Shown here: positions 47,226-59,597 of the stretch, piece after piece | Position numbering within the stretch: position 1 is the first letter of the stretch | How the letters are laid out: every line of letters begins with the position of its first letter | Assembly: GCA_019426215.1 (NCBI GenBank) | Contig: CM033400.1 | Span: forward strand, 24,040,568-24,104,567 | From: Buddleja alternifolia | Lineage: Eukaryota > Streptophyta > Magnoliopsida > Lamiales > Scrophulariaceae | Direction: 5' to 3' | Length of the DNA stretch: 64,000 nucleotides | Position numbers and translations under genes: made by a program | Notes under the pieces: model-generated | Told to the model about the DNA's origin: nothing | The model's database searches: none | The model's input: the letters and a program-made list of their open reading frames with translations, nothing else

Positions 47226-50200
47226 ATGGCACCCAAGAAATCTGCTGCTACTTCTAATGAAAAAGTCTTCAAGGTAACCGAGGGTCTTGTGGTGGACTGG
47301 AAGTTCCTGTACAAACATACCCAAATTGACCTATCGGAAATGATGGATTCTATTGCCGATGCTGGGCTTCAGAAGTTCCTAACCAGATATTCATACATCT
47401 TTCCTAGTGAAATCGATCACTTCTGGAGAAATGCTAAACTATCAGAAGACGAGACTTCCATCTCTTGTCTATTTCCTATCTCCAAGAAAGAATCCAAGCT
47501 CTTCACTCTTTCTGCGGACACTGTCGCTCAGAACTTCACCCTACCTAACGAAGGAGCAACTTTGGACACCATCACTGACGAACAGATTGAAGAAGTCTGG
47601 ATCAGAATTTGAGCGTATGACGGTGTTCCATACAAAAAGTACTTCGAGAAGAAAGATATCGTCAATAGATATCGTGTCTTGGCTGATTTCTGCAGCAAAA
47701 ACATTGAATGCAGAGTGGGGACTTTTGACAAGATTAACCCGTTGCAATTTCGAATGATGACAGCCATCCTGCTAAACATAAAAATTAACTGGAGCGCCTA
47801 TGTGTTCAGCAGATTCAGAGACTGTCTGCGTGCTTCAAACAAACCTTTTGGTTTAGTTCTTAGTGACCTGCTATTCAGAGCAGAATGTACATCTTCGGCT
47901 GGATTTACTGTAGCCAAACACAAATTTTATGGGTCAAGAATCATTCAGAATCTTTTCAACCCACCAAAGATCGGAGGTGCGGCCAGACCTCTCTCCGAGC
48001 GCCAAGTTATGCGTGAAGCGTCAGACGAGGAGGCTGAGCGTCCAACTCCAGAGGAAGTTGAGCGTTCCGCTCCAAAGAAAGCCGTGAAGCGCCCGGCTGT
48101 TACCAAAAAGAGGACTCAGCGAAAGACCAAGGCTCAACCTATTCCATCTCCTCCACAGGATGATGAAGCAATGGATGAAGATGAGGAGGACAGAATTCCT
48201 CTTGTAAGCAGAAGAAAACTGGAAAAAGTCCTTAAAAACATCGAATTTGAAGAATCTGCTGTTGCACCCACTCAAGCGCCACCGGCTGAAGGGGTAAATG
48301 TGAAGCGTATCTTCAATAAACGCAGAGGATTACGTAAGCGTCAAGTCGATGTTACTCCTCTAGAGCCTGAGACTACTGAGCCAAGCACTCAAGTCACTAT
48401 TGCTGTTGAGACTAGTTCTCAGGGTAAGTTTATTTCTTCCCACAGCATTTCCTTACCTACTTATGTAGAAGATCTTCCCCTTATAGAGGATATCTGTTAT
48501 ACAGCTCTTCCTTTAGCCGTTGTTCAAGCGCCCAGCGATGTCCATCTGGATGTCGATATGACCGATGTTGTAGCCATCGCTCATGCAGCCGCCACAGAAT
48601 CTGCAGGATTAGAGCTTGATGAACCTGATGTTCCAGGGGTTCCACTCCTTCTCACTCACTCACCTACAACAGAGACACGCTCAGAAGATCAGAGCGATGC
48701 TGAAGGCATTGTAATCCACAGAAAATTCTTTCAGCTGGATCCTCTAAGGACGATTGATCACTCAGTCGATTATCTACCACCAGCTCCCGAAGAAGACTTC
48801 ATTCCTGCAGGATATAATGAAGATAGTCTTATCAATGCAGAGAATGATGTAGCCAAACTCATTAAGTTTGATCTTACTGTCCGCGATACCCTGTTCAACT
48901 CAGAGATGAGCACAGTTGAACAAGCATACTATCTAGCTATTCAGCAAGGGAGGACCCCGAGACAGATTCCTGCCTCACTTGCTCTACAAGCACAGAGACA
49001 AGGAGAAAAGACTCCAAGATCAGATGTTGATCTGGCCTATTATCGAGACTATGGGCATAGCAAACCAACTGGTTTTGCTCTCAGAGACTTCAACATACGA
49101 GTCTACGAGTGTGGTTATGAACTCATCAATCCCACCGAGGAGCTCTTAAACAGAGAAGGCTACTCTCACTCCTCAACTTTCGCACACAGTGATGCCAATA
49201 TATATTCGGATAATTCACTCCATTTATGGAAGAATAAAGGTGTACATGCCAGAGATCGTCTAGCTTCTATTTCGGATATAATTCAGACAGAAGCTGATGC
49301 TTATTTTGATAGCGTTTGGAACGCTAATTATGAACCAGATAAGCATCGCTTTGAGGCAATCAGAGACATTCACCAGCAAGGATTTCGGGTTATCCTTAAT
49401 GCAGGGACTGAGTACTGCATGGCTGAGGTAAATTGGGTTGAAGCGTATGCTGGCAACAAATACAAATTCGAAGAGTTGGTCAGTGATCCTCATCTCTTCA
49501 GCGCTTGTATACATGATAAGAAGCAGAAATTTGCTCAATATTGCCTACAGAAGCGTCAAAGGAGAATTGGGTCAGTATTGAGGCTGCCTCTTATTCGTCA
49601 ACAAACTGAGCAATCCTTACACGTAGCGCTGCACAGATTTGCAAACACTCCTCTACGCTTCAATACTAAAGCATCTACCAGCGACAGTTCTTCACCTTCT
49701 TGCTTGAACTTCACTTCAAGTGACTGTGACGACAACTTTCGACTGATGATCAAGATCATGACTCCTCTCGCTCACTTTGACAAAGTCTTCACAGCCAATC
49801 TGCGCTCATGGAATAGCTCTCGGATAAACTCCTTCACCGGATATCCACTCCTTCCCTCCATTAGACAGGAAGTTCATAGCCACTATGACTTCGTCTTATC
49901 TTTACTGGAAAGAAACCAAGCGCTTGCTCAAGCCGTCTACCCCTACTTGGACGAATATTACAATGACTATGCTTCTGAATCTCAGAAACACAAAGTTCTT
50001 CCAATAGACAGGCTGATTAAATTTTCTCACCATTACTGCTCCGATGCTCTATTTCCCATCAGCCGAGCGCCTTCCAGAATCTTTCCAAATCATGTACTGG
50101 ATATCCTTGGGCCAATGTACATTAGAGCCATGAATAGTCCACTTCGCACTCTCATTCAAGGTACTTACCTTCCTACTCTACACCTGAATGAACTTCTACA

Positions 50201-51376
50201 GAGTGCTACATATCCATATGCAGATGAGCCATTTGCCAGCATGGACTTCAAATTTACGGACTTTAGCCGTATAGAATCAGCGCCTGCTGAAGCGCCCATT
50301 GAAATGTTACCTGCACTGCCAGTGTCACCTATTGCTGAAGCGCCCGCTGACAGGTTGCCTGCTCTGCCAGCGTCCACTATTGCTGAGCGCTCCCTAGAAC
50401 AACCGCAAGCGCCTATGCCTGTTGACAGTCCATCTGCCTCTGACTCTACTGCATCAACAAAGTCTGTTATTGACCTGGAGCTTTAAGGGACAATGTTTGA
50501 TCCTGCCTATCAAGTTCCAATTGAATCTCTCAAAGACACGTCTCGCTTCAAGCTTCCCGTTAAACCTGCGGTTTCTTCTGCTCAAGCCACCATGACTGAA
50601 GGCCTTAAGCAATTTCAGCAAATGGCTGACGCTACTCAGGCAAGTCACCTGGCCTTGAAAGAAGAAATTATCAACCGCTCCACTACTCTGGAGACCTCTC
50701 TGACAGACGCTAATCAAGCCCAGCTCCTTGTTATGAAAGAACATTTTGATCAGCGTCTTACCACTCTTGAGGCCTCTGTCACTCAGATTGCTACTCCATC
50801 AGTCTCTTTACTCAACATTTCATGCAGACTGGTGATGGCAATAAGGGGGAAGAAAAGAAGAAAGGGGAGAAGAGGAAAACTTCAAGTTCAAGAGCTCAAG
50901 ATCCTCCTCCACCGCCCAAGCGTCAACATACTCCCACTCCTCCTCCTACACAACATAAAGCGCAAGATCCCTATCCATCTAAGGTAACTGCTTTTGCCCC
51001 TGCTGGAGCGCCCAGTAAAAAAGAAACTCCAAGAGCGCTCTATCCAGATCTTCCAGTACCTTCAAGAGCACTACTTGAGCAGTTTGACATCCCTCTCTCC
51101 TTAGCGTCTATTCCAGAACCTACTGATCCAGCAAAAGTAGCTATGGAAAGAAAGATGTCTGATCTAGATCGAACCTTCAGAATTTGTCCAAGGTATATGG
51201 GTATTGACCCAGAAGAATGGGATAAGCATTACGTCTATTTCAAAACAAAGCAAGTAGACGAAAACAAGTATATAATCAATAAAGATCATGATGTGATGAT
51301 GCTATTAGAAGATCAAATAACTGAAGCAATTTGCGCAGAAATGCCCAAGAGATACAAGATCAAGTCACGATCTTGA
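47226..51376 (+). pseudogene. F third gene, env-like position, ~1.38 kb codons (broken)
   Basis: Starts MAPKKSAATSNEKVFKVTEG in a good context (CTCAAAATGG). The N-terminal 250 residues (FPSEIDHFWRNAK, ADTVAQNFTLPNEG) resemble the plant-transposon domain found in Sirevirus extra genes. Next come a Pro/Glu/Lys-rich segment with basic nuclear-signal-like clusters (KKRTQRKTK, KRIFNKRRGLRKRQ), a large folded-looking region, Pro/Ala repeats with SPIAEAPADRLPALP, a coiled coil (about 50620-50800) and a conserved-looking tail (RICPRYMGIDPEEWDKHYVY). TGA at 47610, TAA at 50484 and a frame change near 50820 break it. I see no signal peptide and no 20-residue hydrophobic span, so an envelope role is doubtful. 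Confidence 0.85.
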
Positions 51377-51581
51377 TTGTACTTTTGCTTCTTTTGTTTT
51401 CATCTCTTTCTTATTTCAGTTGTAAAATGCCTGTACTGTCAATGATACATATATAATGCATTTTTCAGCTGAAGCACCTCGTTGAAGCTTAACTGACTTT
51501 AACTAAGTTACTAATCAACGCTAACCATTACTTTTGGTCGCCTAACTCTTGAACTATAAAGGAGTAAGTATTGCTATTATC
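51377..51581 (+). other. F 3' untranslated region
   Basis: A short noncoding stretch between the third gene and the polypurine tract. No feature is seen except more AACGCT motifs. Confidence 0.6.
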
Positions 51582-51595
51582 AAAAAGGGGGAAAT
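51582..51595 (+). other. F polypurine tract
   Basis: AAAAAGGGGGAAAT directly before the LTR start TGTTAGG. It is the form typical of Sireviruses. Confidence 0.92.
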
Positions 51596-53481
51596 TGTTA
51601 GGAATTTCATGTTAGATGTTTTGATGATGACAATTAGGATTCTATGTTAGACCGCAAGAAATGTATAAAAGCTTTCATAGAACAAATGTATAAGCGCCTG
51701 AAAGCTCGTTTATTATACTAGCCTTGTATTTTTATCTTTATAGATTTTAGACTAAGGATGTGATACTAAATCACTAGAAGAGTTCTGTGTGAGTCTACCA
51801 AGTGATGAAGTTGAAGATCAAGCGTCTGAAGGAACAGTAAAGATAAAGATTAGCCTCAAGCGTCCGTCAAACGCTAAAAAACTGTCCCAGGTTATGAAAC
51901 CAGCGCTCAAGATTTTTATAGACTTTAGACCAAGTACTTAACGCTAAGTCAATGATAGAATTCTGAGTGAGTCTATCAAAGATAAAGTGAAAGGTCAAGC
52001 GCCTAAAAGTCGGGAAAAGATACTGACTCTTTTTCAAGCGTCTGTTTAGCACATAGAAAGACTGCTTTCAAAAGGCCCAACATCCAAAGGCTCAAGCGTC
52101 TAGTTCTCTAAGCGTAACCTGAGGATTCAAACCCAAGTTATCAAAGATTAAAAAAAAATACATGAATCAACGGTAATTATTTCCAAACGGAAATAAGACA
52201 AGATGCATCAAAAGTCGAATAAGTGCTATTAAAATATAAGCACTACAACTTATGGGCAAGTCATATCTTTGACCGAGACTGTCAGAGTTATGAAACCAAG
52301 AACATGCCTAACTAATTAAAAAATACCCAAAGTTAGGATTGTCAGAACTCATGGAATGTTTAGGGAAACGAGATCCCAACCGTGTCCAACGGACAAAATC
52401 TCAAACAACCTATAAATAATCCCTTCAGCAAAATAAGCAAGGGTGATAGATGATGATACACTTGAACATATAAGTCATATACCCGTGAATAAAGTCACAT
52501 ACTTTTGTATATATAGAAATATACGAAAAGACACAAGAAAGGATATAAACTTTGTTGAAAGAAAAGCTAACAAAAATTCATAGCCAAAATCCTTACAACC
52601 TTTTCATAAACATTCCTAAGACAGTCACCCATATCTCAAACCTCTTTTTAAGAAGAACCTACACTAGTATTGAGATGTTTTCAAGTTGTTTGAACTTTCC
52701 AAAAACAAACAAACCAGTGACCAAAACCATCAACACCTTTCATCTGAGTGAGAAAGCTTGTTGACTTACAAGCAATATTTTTGTGTAAAAGAAGCTTGTG
52801 GAAGAAGATCTTTATTGGAGCTGAAATCTGTTTGACCAAGGAGTTCCAAGATCAAGCGTAACTTGCACTATTTCTGGGTGAAAGAAGCAAGGGGATAGAA
52901 GGTCTTTATTGGAGCTGAAATCTGTGTGACCAAGGAGTTCCAAGATCATATCCAATCTCTCTCTATTTTGTAGAAGTGTCTGTGTGACTCTTCGATAATC
53001 ATCATAGTGGAAAACCTCCCTGATAAAAGGAGAAGAAGGACGTAGCTGGGATTACATCACCCAGTGAACCTTACAAATATCTTGTGTCATTTACCGTTTT
53101 AAGCATTTACTGTTTTATTGCTTTACTATTCATTTTGAATACATTCTGATAAAGTTTTAAAACAACTAAGCGACTACTTTTGATTAACAAACCGAACGCT
53201 AATCTATAAAATACTTCTGCTGTGCTAACGCTGATTTAGTGACTAAACTCTGCCCTACTTTGGTAAGCGTTGAAATCACTGAGTCTAAGTTAACGTTCCT
53301 CAAGCGCCTGAAACTAGCGCTTAAGTCATTATCTCTCAAGCGCCGCACCCAGCGCTTAAAGCTTTCTGAGCGTTCAAATACTTCAAAGTGATACGAATTT
53401 TTAGAAGTCAAAAAAGACTTCAGGGTCTATTCAACCCCCCCCCTTCTAGACCCTTTCGTATACCACTTGTTGGGACCAACA
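51596..53481 (+). repeat. F 3' LTR
   Basis: 1886 bp from TGTTAGGAATTTC to TTGGGACCAACA, followed by CCCGC. It differs from the 5' LTR at scattered sites (roughly 2 percent by eye), for example GATTTCATG versus GATTCTATG near its start and a longer C run near 53436. Confidence 0.95.
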
Positions 53482-54600
53482 CCCGCCCTGTGAAATATCG
53501 TAAGCGGACTATGGGAAGAGAAAAAAGTTTGGTTGCTAAGGAAGAAATAGAGAACTTGTTGGCAGCAGGTACATAAGGGTCGTGCACTACCCAAAGTGGT
53601 GTTGGTGGAAAAACCTAATGGCAAGTGGATGAGGTGCTTAGACTTCACAGATCTAAATAAGGCATGCATTAAAGACTCCTACCCTCTCCCCAAGATCGAT
53701 GACTTAATTGATTCCACAGCTGGTTGCGAACTACTAACCTTCTTCGACACAAGGCAAGGGTATAACCAAATTCCCCTAGCGCCTGAGGACCAGGAGAAAA
53801 CTAGTTTCATCACCGATCAGGGAACCTTTTGCTACAACGTGATGCCTTTCGGGCTGAAAAATGCCGATGTCAAAAATGTTCGAGGCACAACTAGGAAGGA
53901 ACATGGAAGCATATATAGATGACATGTTGGTCAAGAGAAAATGGGGAATAGACCATGTACGCAACCTACAAGAATGCTTCCAAGTGCTCAGGCGCTACAA
54001 GTTAAAGCTCAACCCCGCCAAGTGTACTTTTGGGGTACGCAGTAAAGTTTTTAGGCTTCATGGTGAGTGAGCAAGGGATAGAAGCAAACCCCAAGAAAAT
54101 CATTTTAGACTTAGCTCCCCCCAAGGCCAAAGAAGGAGGTACAAGAATTGATGGGGCGAGCAGCCGCCCTCAATAGATTTATTTCACGATCAGCCGATAA
54201 GGGGCTGCTATTCTTCAAGGCAATAAGGAAGGCTAAGAGTTTTGAGTGCTTCATGTCAAATGGCATTTGAGAAATTGAAGGATTACTTGGTTTCCCCGCC
54301 ACTGCTCACCAAACCCCTAGAAGGAGAAACGTTTTTCCTATACCTGGCTGTGACACATGAAGTGGTCAGCGCTGTGTTAGTTCGAGATGATCATGGGGAT
54401 CATAAACCCATCTATTATATTAGTCGCCTACTTTGGGCGGCTGAGCCAAGATACCCTCTCATGGAGAAATTGACCATCGCCTTAGTAGTGGCAGCAAGAA
54501 AGCTAAGGCCCTATTATCAGTCACACCCCATGGTGGTGCTCACTAACCACCCCTTGAAAAGAATATTGTCGAGCCCTGACATACTAGGAAGAATGGTTAA
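53482..54600 (+). pseudogene. E pol, reverse transcriptase and first RNase H
   Basis: Resumes after F. RPVKYRKRTMGREKSLVAKE begins it, followed by VVLVEKPNGKWMRCLDFTDL, NKACIKDSYPLPKIDDLID, FFDTRQGYNQIPLA and the catalytic YIDDMLVK (near 53913). This is Ty3/gypsy RT. The RNase H of gypsy RT follows (54242-54570): YYISRLLWAAEPRYPLMEK, LRPYYQSHPMVVLTNHPLK. At LTNHPL relatives have Asp instead of Asn. Frames change near 53575, 53870, 54050 and 54240. Confidence 0.92.
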
Positions 54601-55446
54601 GTGGCAGTGGAACTTAGTAAGCATGGCATCAACTATCAAAGAAGACCAGCCATTAAAGCACAAGTGTTAGTCGACCTTGTAGCCGAGATGATGGAGGACA
54701 AAGCCAGCTACTCCCTGCCAGCATGGACAGTATTTGTAGATGGTTCTTCTACCAGTGCAGGTAGAGGGGTTGGAGTAATAGTCGAAAGTCCACAAGGAGA
54801 TAAATTTGAATATGCTATAAGGTTTGAATTTGATGCCTCAAATAATGAAGCTGAGTACAAGGCACTATTGGGAGGGGCCAAACTAGCCTTCGCATCTGGA
54901 GCAAAGAAATTGATAGTCTACAGCAATTCACAGCTGGTGGTCAACCAAGTAAATGGAGTATACGAGGCTAAGAGGGTGAAGATGACTCAATACCTAGCCC
55001 TCGTTCAAGAGATGAGGGATCATTTTGAAGAGTTTGACCTTAGGTAGGTCCCGAGGGCTAAAAATGAAGCTGCTGACCAGTTGGACAAACTGGTGAGTTC
55101 TATAGCCTCCATTAAGAATAGGAAGATAACCTTTGTCACCTCTGACAAACTAGAGGTGGAAAGAGGAGGCCTAGAAGTGTTGCGTGAGGAGGCAGAGGAG
55201 CCTAGATGGAAAGACGAGATAGTTGACTATTTAGTGGTCGAAAGTCTACCTAATGAAACCAAACTAGTCAGGGTTTTCAAAATGAGGGTCGTAAGATTTG
55301 TCATGGTAGATGGTGAGCTGTACAAGCGAGGGTTTTCACAACCCTACTTGAAATGTTTAACCCCTGCCAGAGCAGACTATGTGTTGCGTGAAATACACGA
55401 GGCGTGTTGTGGAAATCACCTGAGGGCAAGGCGCTCGCGGCTAAGA
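54601..55446 (+). pseudogene. E second RNase H (plant/archaeal type), hallmark of Tat elements
   Basis: WTVFVDGSSTSAGRGVGVIV, EFDASNNEAEYKALLGGAKL and VYSNSQLVVNQVNGVYEAK form a second RNase H domain, which among plant gypsy elements marks the Tat lineage. The Asp expected in YSDSQL is Asn here, and the Glu in NNEAEY is kept. A stop at 55045 precedes the last acidic site (NEAADQLDKLV). The segment leads into the integrase zinc region (LREIHEACCGNHL). Confidence 0.92.
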
Positions 55447-56439
55447 CATTGAGACAAGGATACTTTTGGCCGACGATGCTTAAAGATGCCCAAAACTTAG
55501 TGCAAAAGTGTAAAAGTTTCCAAGAGCACTCCGACATAAGTCACCTCCCAGGGGCCAGATGCGACTGCTAGAAAGTATGTGCATCTTCGACATGTAGGGT
55601 CTAGATATAGTTGGACCCTTTCCTTTAGCCCCAGTTCAAAGCAAGTTTTTGCTGGTCGCCATTAACTATTTCACCAAGTGGATGAAAGCTGAGCCACTGG
55701 CCAAGATATCCGAGAAAGACGTGATAAAGTTCTTATGGAAGAATATAATCATTCGATTTGGGATTCCCAGATCTCTGGTTTCAGACAACGGAACCCAATT
55801 CCAAGGGGCAAAATTAAGGGAGTGGTGGCCAGAGTTGAATAAAAGAAGCACTTCACCTCCATTAGCAATCCTCAAGCCAATGGGCAGACAGAGGTCAACA
55901 ACCACACTATCTTACAATACCTAAAGATTAAGCTCGGGGAGGCAAAAGGGAGTTGGGCTGACAAAATTCCAGTGGTATTGTGGTTGTACCGCAACACTCC
56001 CAGAATTAGCACCGGGAAGACCCCCTTCACCCTCGTGTTTGGTGCTGAGGCCATAAGCCCGGTAGAAATTGGAGAAAAAAGCTTTAGGATAAGTCAATAC
56101 GGCCTCACCGAAAATGATTGACTCCGAAAAGAAAATTTAGATTTCATCGCTGAAGTTAGAGATGACGCCTCTGCCAGGGTTACTAAGTATAAGGCAAGGA
56201 TGGCACGAGAATACAACCGCTGGGTACGCCCCCGAGGCTTCCAGGTGGGAGACTTAGTGCTTAGAAAAAAGGAAGTCATAGGCCCTATTGGAAAACTAGA
56301 AGCCAAATGGGAAGGTCCATACTAAGTAAGAGAGATAGTCAACCCCGGTACCTACAAGTTAATGACCGTAAGTGGTAAAGAGGTACATGCACTTGGGGTA
56401 TATCCAACCTCAAAAGGTATTTTACTTAGTTTATTTTAG
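55447..56439 (+). pseudogene. E integrase (broken)
   Basis: Contains NYFTKWMKAEPLAKISEKDV, IIIRFGIPRSLVSDNGTQFQ (the second catalytic Asp) and, in other frames, remnants of ANGQTEV-like text near 55880, TGKTPFTLVFGAEA-like text near 56010 and ARVTKYKARMAREYNR near 56175. It ends LGVYPTSKGILLSLF before TAG. VAINYFTKW has Asn where relatives have Asp. The frame changes at least near 55450, 55840 and 55920, and stops occur near 56120 and 56324. Confidence 0.88.
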
Positions 56440-57506
56440 CTACTGAACATATTATCTTGATAACTGGTGTTAGTATTTAGTGATATTGGCAGCTGACCAA
56501 ACATATACTTGAGTGCTTATACAACCTTTATTATGTTATCATGTTATCAAGGACCTTAAATACTTAAATGTTTCACCCACTTTAATGAGGAACAAAAATA
56601 CCAATACGACCCTTGGGAGCTAATTAAGTTTCCACTAGAGGAGTTATAAAAATTATTCGCGACCCCACTCGAAGTCAATATGGGTGCCACCGCGAAAATC
56701 CCCTGAGTTATCAAAGACTCGAATAAGGATGGGCCACCCCATAATCCCTTCAGTAATATTGAGAGAGGTTGAGGACCTACAAAAGGTCTTCCCACTCCCA
56801 TTAAGGTTCTGGAATGAGATTATACGAATATAAACAAATAAGAGGTGACCAAACCTCCATTAAAAAGTGATCGCTAGTACCACGAACAATGTCACTCATT
56901 CAAATAAAATAAACGTAGTGTAAATGTACCTTGCTACTCCAAGTGTATGTCACAACCAACACCAAGGGAACGGGGAGAGAGGGAGGGGACAGAAGGTAGA
57001 GACAGCTAAAGATGTGGTTAACCCACCCAAAAACTCTAAAATTTTCCACCATAAAAGCATTACCAATATAACTTCATGCATCAAATGCATGAAACTAGTG
57101 GCTATCTAAGCCCCTAAAACAAATGTCGCGCAAGTGAAATAGATGCAAAATATTTAACTATCGATAAGGCACCACATGCTAAATAAAGGAACAACTTTAA
57201 AACTCCCTAGCTTCGAAAAGGCGCTGGCTCTACTTGGTCACTTACTCCTCAATATGATTTACATGTTAGGGAGTAGGGGGCAAGTAGTAGCACAAAGAAA
57301 GTAGTAGCTAATAACTAACCATTAAAGAAACAACTAGCTAATAGCCAGCTACTAAGTAATTAGCCAAAATATTAGTCACCCCCCAGATCAAACATTAGGG
57401 TAGAAAACATAAACAAGAGATAAATAGTGATAAGACAAAAGCAGCAAGCAAATTGCCTTACAAAGCGCAAAGTACTTAAGAGTTAGTCTTACAAAGTACG
57501 AATAAA
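56440..57506 (+). other. E 3' noncoding region
   Basis: About 1.07 kb with no supported gene. Tat elements usually carry a long noncoding stretch between integrase and the 3' LTR. The expected purine tract and 3' LTR are not seen before the sequence is cut by fragment G, so the end of E probably lies outside the window. Confidence 0.6.
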
Positions 57507-57820
57507 TGAGTTAGGAAATTTTATGTTAGATGTTTTGATAATGACAAGTTAAAATTTTATGTTAGACCCCAAAAAGAATATAAGTTTATATTTTCATAGA
57601 ACTTATGTATAAGCGTTTGAAAGTTTGTAATTTTATTTAGGCTTGTATTTTTTTGTCTTTGTAAAATTTAGATTAAGTATTAGATACCGAATCGCAAATA
57701 GAATTCTAAGTGAATCTATTAGAGATGAAGTTGAAGTTCAACGTCTGAAGACAAATGAAGATAAAAATTTGTTCTTAGCATCTGTCAAACGCTAAAGGAC
57801 TGTTTCATGACTTATGAATC
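57507..57820 (+). mobile_element. Fragment G: 5' end of an old F-family LTR, cut by A2
   Basis: GTTAGGAAATTTTATGTTAG, then ATAAGCGTTTGAAAG, GTGAATCTATTAGAGATGAAG-like text and TCTGTCAAACGCTAAAGGAC follow the first 310 bp of the F LTR (38574-38880) in order, with many differences. It stops at 57820, where A2 begins. The rest should lie beyond A2, outside the window. Confidence 0.82.
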
Positions 57821-59585
57821 TATTGGGTTTCGTTTGAAAAGGCATAAACACAGCGGAAGGGATTTCAAAAATTAAAATGAAAACCCAATTGGTACTCTAA
57901 TTCGCATAATTGAATCTAAAAGCGTATAACGAATAAAACTTACTCGTTAATATGAATATGATGATGGAGAAAAACTTCTTCTTCTCCAAACTCAAAATAT
58001 TGAAGCTCCCAAATCTTCAATTCTTTGATTCAACTCTTAAAACATGAACTTAATCCGAACAACGAAAATACATCGTCTCTAAATCGTCATGCACAGATCA
58101 ACAAATGAAAAATCCCCAATTTTTTCTTTCTCAATGGTCGACGGCTAGGTATAGAGGAGGGGAGCAATATTTTTCTTTCCTTTTGAGATTTATGAGATTT
58201 GTGTATTCTTCTTCCTCGTTCTAAGTCAAAGAGTCCTTATATACCTCATTATTTATTCAACAAGTCAAAACAAAAGAGCCCTAATATGTGGCCTTTCAAA
58301 GACGCCACATTAAGGCCTAGTAGGCATCCAATTGGACTCCTTATTTATCCCCGGAATTTGTTTTGTTTAATTAATTTCTTATTTCAATTAATAATTTATT
58401 GTATCCAATAAATTAATTAATTAATTAGATAAATTAATTCATTAATATGTTTCACAAGAAAATTAATTAATAATCAATATTATCATTATAATTAATTATT
58501 TCATCTAATGAATAATTAATTATTTAATTTATCAAATAAATTAAAACTCCCAGAAGAAATAATAGAAATTCTTTTTTCTTCATTTTTCTTTGTCAATCCT
58601 TTAGTGCGATTCTTTAGGTTCGTTTCGTTTGGCAATGAGAGGAAATCAAAGGAAGTGGGTAACACCTAGCCAGTCACGTGACCCACTTTGTGACCCAAAC
58701 GAAAATGAATGATAGGATCATTCGGAAACCTTTCAATCGTAAATACCGTATATGTATAAACCTTTTCTTCACGTTCCCCCGGTCAAGTGAGAGTCATGGT
58801 TATGTGAAACTCACTGGACTTGACCATATGTATAAATCATAATAAATACGAGATCATTGAGATCGATTTAGAGCCAAGAACAATGGCCTCATTTGCTTTG
58901 GCCAAAGACTTTGATCTCTATTTATCTATTATTACATCGGGTACACATTCATTCACTTATGAAAGAACAAATCCATATCAGATATCTGCTAAGATTACCA
59001 CTTACCCATCAAGTTCGCATTTCGAGGTTGACCCCACCAAAGGGTGAATTGGGTCTAACTACTCTAGTGAAAGACTTGACGTCACAAGTGCATCTTCAGC
59101 CTGATACTTCAGGTCAAAGGTTCATATATACCTATTACGCACAATCAGCTCCGTCATTGACAGCCACATAGTGAAAACCCATGTGATAGAACTGATGCGA
59201 GTCGTGTTCAAACATATCAGTTCCACTGACGTGTCTACAATCTTAATCTCGTATCACCCCATGATACCAGAGAGGCACTCCCATGTCGGAGCTAAGATTG
59301 TACAATTATTTGAAGTCTTTATTTGTCCATTAAAGACTTCATATTACTTGCGAACTTATTTTAGTAATCAAGATCGATCTCTCTAGTGCCAATCTTCCTA
59401 TCCCATAGGAAGTAGAGGGATCACACTGAAAACATGGACAAAACGTTTTACACAACTTATAGATGCAGATAAGAATTAAGTGAAAACTCAATAATGCCTT
59501 TTATTTAAAAAGAGTTTAAGTTTAATACAAGATATATGCCCTATACATTCTATCCTACATGGCATCTGAGGGCATAATCCTAACA
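57821..59585 (-). repeat. A2 3' LTR
   Basis: 1765 bp from TATTGGGTTTCG (G to A at the second base) to TAATCCTAACA. It aligns throughout with the A1 LTRs. Confidence 0.92.
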
Positions 59586-59597
59586 ATCTCCCACTTG
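59586..59597 (-). other. A2 polypurine tract
   Basis: Minus-strand CAAGTGGGAGAT directly before the LTR start TGTTAGGATTATG. Confidence 0.85.

Larger units (their letters stand above)
38574..53481 (+). mobile_element. Complete Sirevirus-like Ty1/copia element F, 14.9 kb, with env-like third gene
   Basis: LTRs of 1881 and 1886 bp, very similar to each other, are flanked by the duplication CCCGC (38569-38573 and 53482-53486). The primer site TGGTATCAGAGC at 40457 is perfect. The purine tract AAAAAGGGGGAAAT lies directly before the 3' LTR. The order is gag with a long coiled extension, protease, integrase, RT, RNase H, a 1.2 kb spacer, then a long third gene. Long LTRs, an extended gag and an extra gene after pol fit the Sirevirus (SIRE/Maximus) branch. 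At 14.9 kb it is longer than SIRE1-type elements. All genes carry stops or frameshifts. Confidence 0.95.

Noticed and set aside
49260..49538. Minus-strand frames opposite the F third gene
   Set aside because: Antisense shadows with no domain; the plus-strand frame is continuous and protein-like.
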